A stretch of 64,000 bases of DNA from Thalassotalea_H castellviae. Its GTDB lineage: Bacteria > Pseudomonadota > Gammaproteobacteria > Enterobacterales > Alteromonadaceae. Positions 9,244 through 18,592 of this stretch are shown here, piece after piece. Under the pieces are notes generated by a model. The model saw only the letters and a program-made list of their open reading frames with translations. It ran no database searches and had not been told where the DNA came from. The stretch is taken from the NCBI RefSeq assembly GCF_031846185.1, contig NZ_JAVRIF010000001.1, forward strand, positions 434,001 to 498,000. Reading direction: 5' to 3'. The position numbers and the translations under genes are program-made. Every line of letters starts with the position of its first letter. Positions within the stretch are counted from its first letter, which is position 1.

Positions 9244-9284
9244 AAAATAAAAGAAAGCCCCGAACAGTTTTAGTTTGAGGCTTT
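9244..9284 (-). terminator. Hairpin with U-rich tail between gcvH and gcvP (attenuator or terminator)
   Basis: On the minus strand AAAGCCTC pairs with GGGGCTTT (one G-U), followed by TTTTATTTTA. It would stop or reduce transcription between gcvH and gcvP. Confidence 0.55.
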
Positions 9285-9360
9285 AGTTTTAACGAAAGCA
9301 ATCGAGTTTTATACGAAGTGCAATGATAATAAAGTATAAAGCTTGAGTGCGAACGATAAA

Positions 9361-9750
9361 TTAGTCTTCGTCGATAGAGTTAGCGTAACCTTCAGCATCT
9401 AACAATGCGTCAACTTCACCAGCGTCATCTAATTTAATTTTAAACATCCAACCGTCACCAAACGCATCAGAGTTAACAAGCTCTGGTGAATCTTCAAGTT
9501 CTTCGTTTACTTCAATAATTTCACCAGAAACAGGAGCATAAATATCAGACGCAGCTTTTACTGACTCAGCAACAGCAACATCGTCACCTGTACTAACGTT
9601 TTCACCTACTTCAGGTAACTCAACAAAAACCATATCACCTAATAGCTCTTGTGCATGCTCAGTAATACCAATAGTAACAGTACCGTCACCTTCATTTCGT
9701 ACCCATTCATGTGATGTAGCGTATCTTAACTCTGAAGGAATATTGCTCAT
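9361..9750 (-). CDS. gcvH: Glycine cleavage system H protein
   Basis: This small 129-residue acidic carrier protein shuttles the aminomethyl intermediate between P, T and L proteins on a lipoyl arm. The lipoyl-lysine motif [20 protein letters not shown] is present, with Lys65 the attachment site. Length and the opening (YATSHEWV) are typical of the family. It lies between gcvT and gcvP on the same strand. Confidence 0.97.
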   Translation of the reverse strand: MSNIPSELRYATSHEWVRNEGDGTVTIGITEHAQELLGDMVFVELPEVGENVSTGDDVAVAESVKAASDIYAPVSGEIIEVNEELEDSPELVNSDAFGDGWMFKIKLDDAGEVDALLDAEGYANSIDED

Positions 9751-9858
9751 TTTTTTGTTCCTAATATTTTATTAAATTATTTATTAAAGTTAGCTGAATT
9801 CAGCTTGTTTAACTATGACGTGCTCTACTCAAATACAGAATATAGAGCATCTTTAAAA

Positions 9859-10965
9859 TTAATCCAACTGGCTTTTGCCGTTACGCACAAAGCTTGGTTT
9901 AACAACTTCTACTTTGACCAATTTTTTGCGCATTTCTACTTCAACGGTATCACCAATTTTAACACTGCGTGGTACGCGTGCCATTGCAATGGAATGACCT
10001 AACGTTGGAGAAAACGTACCTGAAGTAATAACGCCTTCGCCTGTTTGACCATTTTCGTCAACCGAAATCACCTTTAAACCAGTGCGAAGTACGCCTTTTT
10101 CTTTTAACACTAAACCCGTTAATTTTAATTGGTCGCCTGCCGCGCGTTGCTGAGCTAATACTTCACGACCATTGAAGTTTCTATCTTCGTCATCCCACGA
10201 AATAGTCCAAGCCATATTCGCTGCTAATGGTGAAATGCTTTCGTCCATGTCTAAACCATAAAGGTTCATACCGGCTTCTAAACGTAACGTGTCACGAGCG
10301 CCTAAACCACATGGTTTAACGCCAGCGTCTAATAATTGTTGCCATAAGTCTTCGGCTTCATTTTGTGGCACAACAATTTCATAACCATTTTCACCGGTAT
10401 AACCTGTAGTCGCGATAAATAAGCTTTCAGCTTGAGCACCAAAAAAAGGTTTCATGCCTTCAATCGCTTGATTTTGTTCTGCAGATAATATGGTTGCCAC
10501 TTTTGCTTTTGCTTGTGGGCCTTGTACCGCGATCATTGCAAATTCAGGACGTTCAATAATTGAAATATCAAAACCTGTGGCTTGTTGATGCATCCACTCG
10601 AGATCTTTTTCACGTGTAGCTGAGTTCACAACTAAGCGATAATCAGTGTCTGAAAAATAATAAATAATTAAATCATCGATAACTCCGCCGTTGGTATTAC
10701 ACATTCCGGTATATAAAGCTTTGCCTGCCACTTCTAGCTTAGCAACATCGTTAATCACTAAACGGCGTAAATAGGCTTTGGCATCATTACCGTGTAAATC
10801 AACAATAGTCATGTGTGAAACATCAAACATGCCAGCGTCTTGGCGTACGGCGTGATGTTCTTCAATTTGAGAGCCATAATTAATTGGCATTTCCCAACCG
10901 TGAAAATCAACCATTTTTGCGCCAGCTTCAATATGCTTAGCATGTAATACGGTTTTATTTGTCAT
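9859..10965 (-). CDS. gcvT: Aminomethyltransferase, glycine cleavage T protein
   Basis: The T protein releases ammonia from the H-protein intermediate and transfers the one-carbon unit to tetrahydrofolate. Its 368 residues match the family length. Recognisable segments are [42 protein letters not shown] and [18 protein letters not shown], with the C-terminal barrel near [14 protein letters not shown]. It is the first gene of the gcv operon, behind a 430-base leader region. Confidence 0.97.
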   Translation of the reverse strand: MTNKTVLHAKHIEAGAKMVDFHGWEMPINYGSQIEEHHAVRQDAGMFDVSHMTIVDLHGNDAKAYLRRLVINDVAKLEVAGKALYTGMCNTNGGVIDDLIIYYFSDTDYRLVVNSATREKDLEWMHQQATGFDISIIERPEFAMIAVQGPQAKAKVATILSAEQNQAIEGMKPFFGAQAESLFIATTGYTGENGYEIVVPQNEAEDLWQQLLDAGVKPCGLGARDTLRLEAGMNLYGLDMDESISPLAANMAWTISWDDEDRNFNGREVLAQQRAAGDQLKLTGLVLKEKGVLRTGLKVISVDENGQTGEGVITSGTFSPTLGHSIAMARVPRSVKIGDTVEVEMRKKLVKVEVVKPSFVRNGKSQLD

Positions 10966-11394
10966 CGTAACATTCCACTTTTAATTATTAGTCTAAACTT
11001 ATTAGCCTTTCAGTTAAGGGTAAAAGTCGATTCTTTGCAAAATTCTAAAGCAATTATAACCAGCATCACCCGTTGATTCAACAGTTAAACCACTACAATC
11101 AAAATATAAAACCACTTAAAGAAAATAAACAAAATTTTATTTTCAAAACCCTTCCCTTCAAAAATTATATTCAATTTACATAATTATAACCGTAGCTCTA
11201 CGGTGATATATTCGCTAGCATTAGTTAAAATAAAACTTTGATTATAATTTCAGCGTTAATTCGCAAGTTTTGCTTATTTATTCAGATAAATAATCTGTGC
11301 ATGTAAATACGGTTTTCAAATGCTAAGATAATTATATAGCGCTTAAAGTAGTAGAAGAATACTTGGGGTTTTCCCCCTAGTTCAGGAAAAATAA
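10966..11394. other. Intergenic region between divergent gcvT and an ImmA-like gene
   Basis: These 429 AT-rich bases must hold promoters for both directions. I see one clean dyad (11190-11205) and no open frame of note. I looked for the conserved cores of a glycine riboswitch on the minus strand and did not find them. Confidence 0.6.
11190..11205. promoter_or_regulatory. Perfect 7-bp dyad, candidate operator
   Basis: ACCGTAG-CT-CTACGGT is a perfect inverted repeat in an otherwise AT-rich intergenic region between divergent genes. The short spacer suits a dimeric repressor site rather than a terminator, and no T-run follows on either strand. Confidence 0.4.
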
Positions 11395-11928
11395 ATGACT
11401 ATATTGGGTTTACAGAATTTGATTCAATCGGCAACAGTTGAAGATACGGTCGATCTTAAAAGTATCTGTCAAAAGCTTAAAATAAAAATTAGAATGGATG
11501 ATAGTTCACAAGACCTCTGCAAAATTGGCCAAAATTCTGATAAACAAATTATTATTTGGCTTAACAGCTCATTAGATCAAAAAACTAAATTTACTTTTGT
11601 TGCGATTGCCGTTGCTGACTATATGCTCGATTCTGATAGAGTTTGTAAACAAGGTGTAGTTTACGACATGTTCTTTTTACGTGATTTAAATGCCAATAAA
11701 GCCACGAAATTAATTATGCTGGCTACTCGTTTAGCCATGCCAGAGCATATCATCGAAAAGCTTTCAAATGCCTTAGAAGTACAATTTTCAAAAGATAACA
11801 AAGAAACCTTCGACGCCGATGCATATGTGAGAGATTCTAAATTTCTCCCTGAATTTGTACGTTGTGCTATTAAAGAAAGCACCAGTATCTTTCTAATGGA
11901 TAATTTGAAAAACAAGTATGAGCATTAA
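11395..11928 (+). CDS. Degenerate ImmA/IrrE-like protein (predicted inactive metallopeptidase fold)
   Basis: This 177-residue cytosolic protein follows the order of an ImmA/IrrE domain. A strand pair ends in IIIWLNSS (52-59). KFTFVAIAVADYML at 65-78 aligns with the helix that in the family reads like RFTLAHELGHYLL. NANKATKLIMLATRLAMPEHII at about 99-120 aligns with the segment that usually reads like EANRFAAELLMP. The HExxH zinc motif is replaced by AIAVA, so no zinc protease activity is expected. A role as a sensor or regulator is possible. It stands alone, divergent from gcvT and convergent with ubiI. The assignment is by pattern only. Confidence 0.5.
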   Translation: MTILGLQNLIQSATVEDTVDLKSICQKLKIKIRMDDSSQDLCKIGQNSDKQIIIWLNSSLDQKTKFTFVAIAVADYMLDSDRVCKQGVVYDMFFLRDLNANKATKLIMLATRLAMPEHIIEKLSNALEVQFSKDNKETFDADAYVRDSKFLPEFVRCAIKESTSIFLMDNLKNKYEH

Positions 11929-11981
11929 CTTTTTTAAATCGCTCACTGCCACCTTATTCGAATAAACGTTTAGCCGATAAT

Positions 11982-13244
11982 TTAATCAATAACTTTCGAT
12001 AACTCAGGTAAATGACTTTTAAAACCTAGCGCTTGTTTAATCATCACATTTTTAACGGGCTTAATTTGGTTAATAATACTCATGCCTATGCCCCTCAAAA
12101 ATTTTACGGGCGCTTGTTGAGGGGTAAACGTTTGTTTGATCGCTTCCATTGCCGCTATCATTTCACCCGCTTCAGCTTTTCGCCAGCGTTCGTATTGTTT
12201 TAAATGAATGGGGGATAACCACTGAGGGTTATTGCTTGTTACACTTCCTTGCTCGTTATTTAATGGCTCAGTCAAGGTTTGAGCTATTGCAGCAGCGTCA
12301 AGTAAACCTAAATTCACTCCTTGACCGGCAAGTGGATGAATAGTGTGGGCAGCATCCCCCACTAATACAACCCTGTCTTTGATAAAATTTTGTGCATAAC
12401 GCATGGTTAATGGGTGGCTAAAACGTTCGCTTACTAACGATATATTGCCTAATTTACCGTCTGAGGCTGCAGTTAATGCTTTGGCAAATTCACCCTTTGA
12501 AAGCGCAATCAATCTTTTTGCTTCTTCTGGAGACGTTGACCAAACAATCGAACATAAGCTGCCATTAGCGCTGTCGGCTTCGGCTAACGGTAACAAGGCT
12601 AATGGGCCGGTTTCTAAAAAGACTTGCCAAGCCGTTTGTTGATGTCCTTGTGGACACTTAACGGTAGCAACAATGGCATGATGATCATAATCACGAAAAG
12701 TTAACGCCATTTTCATTTGTTGTCTCACCCAAGAATTGGCACCATCAGCGCCAATGACAAGTTTTGCTGTGATAGGAGCTTGAGTGGAAAAACTAGCAAA
12801 AACCTCGCTATCTCCCATGGCAATATTGGTGAGTTTTTCTTGCGTAAAAAAACAAATGTTAGCCTCGTGTTCAGCTTTTTTCCATAACGCTTGGCGAATA
12901 ATACTGTTTTCAATGATCCAACCTAATTGGCCGTTATGCTCGCGCGTTGATAAGTCCGACAAATCAAAATCAATATGACCATAACCAGTTTTGTCCCAAA
13001 TATGCATATGTTGATAGGGTTGCGCTCGAGAGCTTTCAATGTCTTGCCATACATCAAGGTTAGTAAATAATTGTTGGCTAACACGATTAATAGCACTTAC
13101 CCGCACATCGTGATGTGCTGATATTTCAGCTAAAGGTTGAGTATCAACAATAGCGATCCGTAAATCACTTTTTTTACTGATCGCCAAAGCGGTAGTTAAA
13201 CCAACCATGCCGCCGCCAACAATAATCACATCAAATTTTTGCAT
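11982..13244 (-). CDS. ubiI: FAD-dependent hydroxylase of ubiquinone synthesis, UbiI/VisC family
   Basis: This flavin monooxygenase is predicted to hydroxylate the polyprenyl-phenol ring at C5 in aerobic ubiquinone synthesis at the inner membrane. Its 420 residues begin with the FAD dinucleotide motif DVIIVGGGMVGLTTAL. The conserved DG motif is seen in LVIGADGANSWVRQQ and the FAD ribityl motif in LVGDAAHTIHPLAGQGVNLG. It lies 52 bases downstream of ubiH in the ygfB-pepP-ubiH-ubiI order usual for gammaproteobacteria. UbiI, UbiH and UbiF are close paralogues, so the choice rests partly on gene order. Confidence 0.85.
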   Translation of the reverse strand: MQKFDVIIVGGGMVGLTTALAISKKSDLRIAIVDTQPLAEISAHHDVRVSAINRVSQQLFTNLDVWQDIESSRAQPYQHMHIWDKTGYGHIDFDLSDLSTREHNGQLGWIIENSIIRQALWKKAEHEANICFFTQEKLTNIAMGDSEVFASFSTQAPITAKLVIGADGANSWVRQQMKMALTFRDYDHHAIVATVKCPQGHQQTAWQVFLETGPLALLPLAEADSANGSLCSIVWSTSPEEAKRLIALSKGEFAKALTAASDGKLGNISLVSERFSHPLTMRYAQNFIKDRVVLVGDAAHTIHPLAGQGVNLGLLDAAAIAQTLTEPLNNEQGSVTSNNPQWLSPIHLKQYERWRKAEAGEMIAAMEAIKQTFTPQQAPVKFLRGIGMSIINQIKPVKNVMIKQALGFKSHLPELSKVID

Positions 13245-13296
13245 TATTTATCACATTCATATTTATTAATTTATTTGTCGATAAAGCTAACATCGC

Positions 13297-14556
13297 CTAA
13301 TAGCCCATAGTTTTATTCACTAAGCGATTTTTTAAAGGTGTACAATAATTTAACACCTTTAAACCAATATTTCTTCCGGCAACTAATGGTGGTAAATCAT
13401 TAGAAAAAAGCGTAACCAATGAGTCAGTTAACGCAATAACTTGTTGATGATCGGTTTTACGATCATTGGCATAACGCATTAACGCACTAAAGTCAGCAGT
13501 ATCGGCTCCATTGGCGAGATTAGTAGCGATAATGTCAGATAATTGCTGGACATCTCGTAACCCTAAGTTAAAACCTTGCCCTGCAATAGGATGAATCGTA
13601 TGAGAGGCATTACCTATGAGTGCCATTCGGTGGTAAACCTGTTCGTTAGCTTGAACTAAACTAAGCGGATAAATCGCCCTCTCACCCAATGTTTTAACCT
13701 GTCCTAACCAACTACCAAACGCGAGCTCTAATGCCTGTTTAAAAAGGGTATCGTCTAATGCCATCATATTTGTTGCTTGCTCTGGAGTTAAGGTCCAAAC
13801 AAGGGAGCATTTATGACTGTCTTTGCCATTATCCGTTAACGGTAACATGGCGATTGGCCCTGATTCGGTAAAACGCTCAAAGGCAATATGATGGTGAGGT
13901 TTTGCCATGCTAACATTCGCGATAAGTGCACATTGGTCATACGGTTTAGTAGACGAAGTAATATTGGCAAATTGACGACAAGTTGATTGTCCGCCATCAC
14001 AAGCTAATAAAAGCTTAGCACTTAGTTGCTGTGAAGAGTTTAAGCTAACCTTGACCGAGTCGTCGTGCCAGCTAATATCAGTTATATGATCTGGACAAAA
14101 CCAAGTAATGTTTTGATCAGCCTGAGGTGTCGATTTTCCAACCGATTGGAGTTTACTCAGCTTTGATAAAAATGCCTGGCCTAATATCGACATTTCAACC
14201 ACATAGCCCAGCGCACTTACATGATGATCACTTGCAGCAAGTCTCGCTTTACCATAATAGCCACGATCAGAAATATGAATATTTTTAATCGGTGCGGCAT
14301 GTGGCGCAATATCTTGCCAAACGTTCAACGACTTTAAATACTCAGCACTACCATGCGAAAGTGCTAAGACTCTTGAATCAAAAGTTAACTTAGCTGTTTG
14401 TTGAATATCATTCGCTTCGATAATAGCAATAGTTAACGCAGAGCCATCAGCTTTAGTTAGAGATGCTAAACCTAATGCCGATAAAGAGCCCGATAAACCA
14501 CCGCCTGCGATGATAACGTCGTATTGATTATGCTGTGTTTGAGTTGTGTTATTCAC
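13297..14556 (-). CDS. ubiH: 2-octaprenyl-6-methoxyphenyl hydroxylase UbiH
   Basis: This second flavin hydroxylase of ubiquinone synthesis is predicted to act at ring position C1. The 419-residue protein has the FAD motif YDVIIAGGGLSGSLSALG, the DG motif in LLACDGGQSTCRQ, and LIGNASHTIHPIAGQGFNLG. GN replaces GD in the last motif, as is characteristic of UbiH. The start appears to be GTG at 14556. It sits between pepP and ubiI on the same strand. Confidence 0.9.
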   Translation of the reverse strand: MNNTTQTQHNQYDVIIAGGGLSGSLSALGLASLTKADGSALTIAIIEANDIQQTAKLTFDSRVLALSHGSAEYLKSLNVWQDIAPHAAPIKNIHISDRGYYGKARLAASDHHVSALGYVVEMSILGQAFLSKLSKLQSVGKSTPQADQNITWFCPDHITDISWHDDSVKVSLNSSQQLSAKLLLACDGGQSTCRQFANITSSTKPYDQCALIANVSMAKPHHHIAFERFTESGPIAMLPLTDNGKDSHKCSLVWTLTPEQATNMMALDDTLFKQALELAFGSWLGQVKTLGERAIYPLSLVQANEQVYHRMALIGNASHTIHPIAGQGFNLGLRDVQQLSDIIATNLANGADTADFSALMRYANDRKTDHQQVIALTDSLVTLFSNDLPPLVAGRNIGLKVLNYCTPLKNRLVNKTMGY

Positions 14557-14737
14557 TTTTATTCTGCTTTTAGTGCGATATTTATCACAAAGAATGCACT
14601 GTTTAGTTCAATTATCGTTAGAACCAACTCAGCCATGTTCGCTACCATTTCACGACATATTAAAGGAAATGAGCTGTTTTCTTAACTTTTCTTTATTTCT
14701 ATTCTTAAAATAAAAGACTCATTAAACTTTGGCGCTT

Positions 14738-14806
14738 ATGTTTAATGTTTAATGTTTAATGTTTAATGTTTAATGTTTAATGTTTAATGTTTAATGTTTA
14801 ATGTTA
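14738..14806. repeat. Heptamer tandem repeat (ATGTTTA)n across the pepP stop codon
   Basis: Nine exact copies of ATGTTTA plus a partial tenth lie head to tail. The pepP stop (14791-14793) is inside the array, and the last pepP codons (NIKH) come from it. Copies beyond the stop are noncoding, so changes in copy number would leave the protein intact. Perfect identity of all copies points to recent slippage expansion. Confidence 0.95.
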
Positions 14807-16131
14807 GCTTTCGCCATAAGTTGTTCTATTTCCACAATTGATTTTGGCGCATTTACCGTTAAATTTTCATGACCTTGATCAGTAACGGCAATATTATCTT
14901 CAATTCTTATACCGATCCCTCGCCACTTAACATCGACATCGATATCATCTAACGGAATATATAGGCCTGGTTCAATGGTCATAACCATGCCCGCTTCAAA
15001 CGGTCTAGTTTGTGCGCGATTCACCATTTGATAATCCCCCACATCATGTACATCTAAACCGAGCCAATGTCCTAAACCATGAATAAAATATTTTTTACAG
15101 GCTTTTTCAGAGAGCAGCGTTTGATAATCGCCAGTCAAGATCCCCAACGCTAACAGCCCTTTGGTTAATACTTCACAACACAATTCATTTAAATACCCTA
15201 ACGTTTGGCCAGGTTTGATTGCTTGAATACATTGTTCTTGCGCATCAAGCACTAGCTGGTATAACGCTTTTTGTGGCGCTGAAAAAACGCCATTAATTGG
15301 GAACGTTCGAGTAATATCGGCAGCATAGCCAGCTAGTTCACCACCGGCATCAATTAACAATAATTCACCATCATTTAATGATTGGTCATTATTGGTATAG
15401 TGCAAAATATTCGCATTATCCCCGCCTGCCACAATAGAGTTGTAAGCAGGAAATCTCGCACCATGACGAGCAAACTCATGTAATATTTCCGCTTCAATTT
15501 GGTATTCAAACTTACCCGCCGTTGTTTTTTCCATGGCTCTTTGATGGGCTTTACCACTAATTACATTGACTTCTCGCATGACCGTGAGTTCTTTAGCACT
15601 TTTGATCAAACGTAATTCTTCAACCATTTTCTGGCAATCGATAATCTGCTGAGGAAAGCCTACGCCGAGACGATATTTTGCTTTATTGGTCTCTAACCAT
15701 TGATAAATCTGTTGATCAAAAAATTTATTTTGACCACGACAAAAATATAAGGTGTTTGCATGATTAAAAAAGTTAAACATCTGCTCGTTTAATTCGGCTA
15801 AGGTAAAGCATTGATCAAAACCATAATCTTGTTTTGCTTTCACCTCTCCTATTCTTCTGCCATGCCATACTTCGGCTAACGGATCTTTTGGCTGACAAAA
15901 CAATATTGCTTGTGGCGTTGCCGATTTTATTAACACCAAAATAGCTTCAGGTTCATTAAAGCCGGTTAAATAATAAAAGCTTTTATTTTGACAAAATGGA
16001 TATTCAGTATCATTACTGCGGGTCACTTCTTTATTTGCTGAAAAGATAGCGATACTGTCATCAAGCATTTGCGCAAAAAAGCGTTGACGTCGCTGAGTAA
16101 ATTCAGACAAAGGTAATAAGGTATTATTCAT
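14791..16131 (-). CDS. pepP: Xaa-Pro aminopeptidase P
   Basis: This cytosolic dimanganese peptidase removes the N-terminal residue preceding proline. An N-terminal AMP_N domain (about 1-170) is followed by the pita-bread catalytic domain. Metal ligands are seen in LLIDAGGELAGYAADITRTF (two Asp), FIHGLGHWLGLDVHDVG (His), VMTIEPGLYIP (Glu) and IGIRIEDNIAV (Glu). I use the ATG at 16131, giving 446 residues, because the frame upstream only reaches a TTG at 16149 and the family starts close to this point. The C-terminal residues are encoded by a heptamer repeat array. Confidence 0.94.
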   Translation of the reverse strand: MNNTLLPLSEFTQRRQRFFAQMLDDSIAIFSANKEVTRSNDTEYPFCQNKSFYYLTGFNEPEAILVLIKSATPQAILFCQPKDPLAEVWHGRRIGEVKAKQDYGFDQCFTLAELNEQMFNFFNHANTLYFCRGQNKFFDQQIYQWLETNKAKYRLGVGFPQQIIDCQKMVEELRLIKSAKELTVMREVNVISGKAHQRAMEKTTAGKFEYQIEAEILHEFARHGARFPAYNSIVAGGDNANILHYTNNDQSLNDGELLLIDAGGELAGYAADITRTFPINGVFSAPQKALYQLVLDAQEQCIQAIKPGQTLGYLNELCCEVLTKGLLALGILTGDYQTLLSEKACKKYFIHGLGHWLGLDVHDVGDYQMVNRAQTRPFEAGMVMTIEPGLYIPLDDIDVDVKWRGIGIRIEDNIAVTDQGHENLTVNAPKSIVEIEQLMAKANIKH

Positions 16132-16190
16132 AAAATGGCCATTATCCAATAGAAAATCAAAATGTTGCTTTATTTTAAAAATGAAAAGCT

Positions 16191-16760
16191 TTAATGAACC
16201 GTTTCAGAAGCTTCTTTACTTTCTGGCGGTGTGCCTAACTCGGTAAAACACAATAACGCAGAAATACGAACATATTCAGATATTTCAAAATACGCTTGTT
16301 CCGTCGTTTCATCTTCTTCAATTTCATCAGATAAATTGGCGATATCAGCAAAATCAGTCAACACTTCTTTGACATCTTCAGAATAAACAGCACTACTTTT
16401 TTGTTGTAAACCAAAGCCTAGATTAAAACCCTGAACCCAAGCTCCCAAAGCATGTGCACGCTCTACAAGCGAGTCTTCGTCATCAGGTAAGAGTAAAGTA
16501 AAGCTATAAGAGTCATCTAAAATATTTTGCCATACCTGACTAAACAGCAATTTAACCGTGACTTGTAATTTATTTGGCAAGGTTTCACCATTATTGAACA
16601 TATCGTTTATCATGGTGAGATAGTCTTGATCTTCAAAACTATAGCCTGCACAAATTAAACCGGTTAATACTCCATGTAATTCTGAACCATGAATTTTAAC
16701 ATCTTGGGTGGTGATTAACGCTTGAACAGTGGCAAAATCTACTTCGTTATTTTCTGACAT
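16191..16760 (-). CDS. ygfB: UPF0149 family protein YgfB
   Basis: This 189-residue acidic helical protein of the UPF0149/YgfB family has the typical segments SELHGVLTGLICAG and LGAWVQGFNLGFGL. It heads the ygfB-pepP-ubiH-ubiI transcription unit, divergent from zapA, as in many gammaproteobacteria. In Pseudomonas, YgfB has been linked to regulation of beta-lactamase expression; elsewhere the role is unclear. Confidence 0.9.
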   Translation of the reverse strand: MSENNEVDFATVQALITTQDVKIHGSELHGVLTGLICAGYSFEDQDYLTMINDMFNNGETLPNKLQVTVKLLFSQVWQNILDDSYSFTLLLPDDEDSLVERAHALGAWVQGFNLGFGLQQKSSAVYSEDVKEVLTDFADIANLSDEIEEDETTEQAYFEISEYVRISALLCFTELGTPPESKEASETVH

Positions 16761-16990
16761 TTAGCTAACATTTATTAAGGATGTGATTATAGTGATATCC
16801 TAACATTGCACTAAAAGTGATGCTAGCGCCTTATAAGGGAAATTCTCGCTTGCATCTGAGATCTTGCACCGTTATAGTTCATTTTTATAAGTTCAGTTAA
16901 ATTTGTTTATTAAACAAACAACTAGCTTTATTTTAATTATTTTAGCGTGTTCAGATTTCCCAGAGCATAAAGAAAAGAGCCTATATTTTT

Positions 16991-17287
16991 ATGAGCCAAC
17001 ACAACGTTACAATTGAAGTGGCAAACCGCCGACTTAAAATTGCTTGCCCGAAAGGGAAAGAGTCTGCGTTGCTGCAATCGGCCAATGAAATTAATCGTCG
17101 ACTCGAAAAAGATAAAAAATCTACTAAAACGCCCGAGCAAGCTATGCTGATGGTTGCCTTAAATCTAGCGAATGATTTATTAGACAGTCAAAATGCGGCG
17201 AAACAACAACTTCAAGAAATGCAAAATAAAATCGATTTATTACAAGAGACGATCGAGCAAGCGGTAAATCCCAAAAAGAAAGCTTAA
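16991..17287 (+). CDS. zapA: Cell division protein ZapA
   Basis: This 98-residue FtsZ-ring-associated protein crosslinks FtsZ filaments at midcell. The N-terminal beta-strand region (VTIEVANRRLKIACPKGKE) is followed by a long coiled coil (about residues 45-92) with a basic tail, as in E. coli ZapA. It is divergent from ygfB. In many relatives ssrS follows zapA directly; here an extra gene intervenes. Confidence 0.93.
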   Translation: MSQHNVTIEVANRRLKIACPKGKESALLQSANEINRRLEKDKKSTKTPEQAMLMVALNLANDLLDSQNAAKQQLQEMQNKIDLLQETIEQAVNPKKKA

Positions 17288-17319
17288 TTCTGAAATAACC
17301 TCATATAAGAGCAAAGGAT

Positions 17320-18483
17320 ATGCTTAGAAAAATCAAAATACCCCTACTATTATTCTGCTCTTTATTCTGCTTATATTTATATATTAACTTTCAAAATCAG
17401 CCCCAAAAACTTCAGGCTGAAACTAAAAGTGATTTAGTAATTAAACATAAAAACTCAAAGGTTGAAGTAAGATCAGACAAGTTGGCAAGACCAACTCAAG
17501 AAAAGAGTATACAAAAGAGATTTTCTAACATTAAAGAAAACGAGATTGAAAACGACAATGAAATTTTTGATTGTTTGCAACAACAAAATGTTTTATTTCA
17601 AGAAGAAACTACCAAGAAAGAACATTTCGTTAATTACCTTGATAATTTAAAAGCAAGCAATAAAGTCACTGATAAATTAGCACTTCTATTCCATTCCCCT
17701 ATCGATGAAACTAAAAGCAAACTTCAGGATTATGCAGCCTTGCATGAAGAATCGCCTTTAAATAAGTTAATTTATAAAGAAATATTAGAGCTTTGTAATA
17801 AAAATTTTGATGAAAAAATTTGTAATGATGAATTATTTAATAAAGCCAAATTGATAGACAACGATAATGCAATGTTTTGGCATAACATAGCCACAATAAA
17901 ACTAAAAAATAATAAAATAGATGAGGCGGTTTTAGCATTAAAAGAAGCGAACAAAAAATTAGAATATAGTAATTATTATTATGAGAAATTTGAATTTATT
18001 GATAGCATTCTAAAAGAGCAAAGTAACTTAAATTTTTCCGAAAGATTTTCGGTAGCTTCAATAGTAAATGGTGCCAGTTATATCTCAAGTCTCACAGCAA
18101 TTGTAGAGTTTTGTAAAAATAACTTTTTCACCGACACAAATATCACTGATACCTGCTATCAAACAAGTTTACATTTAGAAAATCAAAGTAAGAATTACCT
18201 TCCATATTTTATAGCCCTTGAATTACAAAAAATTTATCATGAGTACTATGAAAATATCCACATGATTGATGAAGTTACGACAAAAATAACTACAAGACAG
18301 AACTTGCTCAGAAATAAAAATAATCAAAAGGCGCAATCGTTAATTTTTTTCGATGAAACACTTGCCAGCGATTGGTTAAAGTTATCCCGTGATAAAGGTG
18401 AAATAATTGCTGCTGAACAGTTAATGAAAGATGCAATATTATATTCTAAAAGCCCAGATTATAATCCATGCCCTACTCTCTAA
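17320..18483 (+). CDS. Unrecognised membrane-anchored helical repeat protein
   Basis: This 387-residue protein of unknown function has one N-terminal hydrophobic segment (residues 7-24, IPLLLFCSLFCLYLYI) that would anchor it in the inner membrane with a periplasmic body. A charged linker is followed by helical segments. One of them, NAMFWHNIATIKLKNNKIDE, resembles a TPR or Sel1-like unit. Six or more cysteines in the body could form disulfides. A ribosome-binding AAAGGA precedes the ATG. It is markedly more AT-rich than zapA and murI and interrupts the common zapA-ssrS linkage, which suggests acquisition. Confidence 0.65.
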   Translation: MLRKIKIPLLLFCSLFCLYLYINFQNQPQKLQAETKSDLVIKHKNSKVEVRSDKLARPTQEKSIQKRFSNIKENEIENDNEIFDCLQQQNVLFQEETTKKEHFVNYLDNLKASNKVTDKLALLFHSPIDETKSKLQDYAALHEESPLNKLIYKEILELCNKNFDEKICNDELFNKAKLIDNDNAMFWHNIATIKLKNNKIDEAVLALKEANKKLEYSNYYYEKFEFIDSILKEQSNLNFSERFSVASIVNGASYISSLTAIVEFCKNNFFTDTNITDTCYQTSLHLENQSKNYLPYFIALELQKIYHEYYENIHMIDEVTTKITTRQNLLRNKNNQKAQSLIFFDETLASDWLKLSRDKGEIIAAEQLMKDAILYSKSPDYNPCPTL

Positions 18484-18580
18484 TAACAAAAACTGCTTAA
18501 AGATAAATCAGTTAGTTTAAAACATCAGCGGTTAGTACATTTCATTATAAAAAACAGTTAATCCTTTCTATTAGATTCGC

Positions 18581-18586
18581 TATAAT
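18581..18586 (+). promoter_or_regulatory. Minus-10 element of the 6S RNA promoter
   Basis: TATAAT lies 7 bases before the predicted 5' end of 6S RNA. A good -35 match is not evident. Confidence 0.6.
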
Positions 18587-18592
18587 ATATTT

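Noticed and set aside
10966..11394. Glycine riboswitch upstream of gcvT
   Set aside because: The conserved core blocks of the glycine aptamer could not be found on the minus strand; only an operator-like dyad is visible.
14738..14806. CRISPR-like or origin iteron array
   Set aside because: The units are 7 bases with no spacers, and the array lies within an operon with no replication gene nearby.
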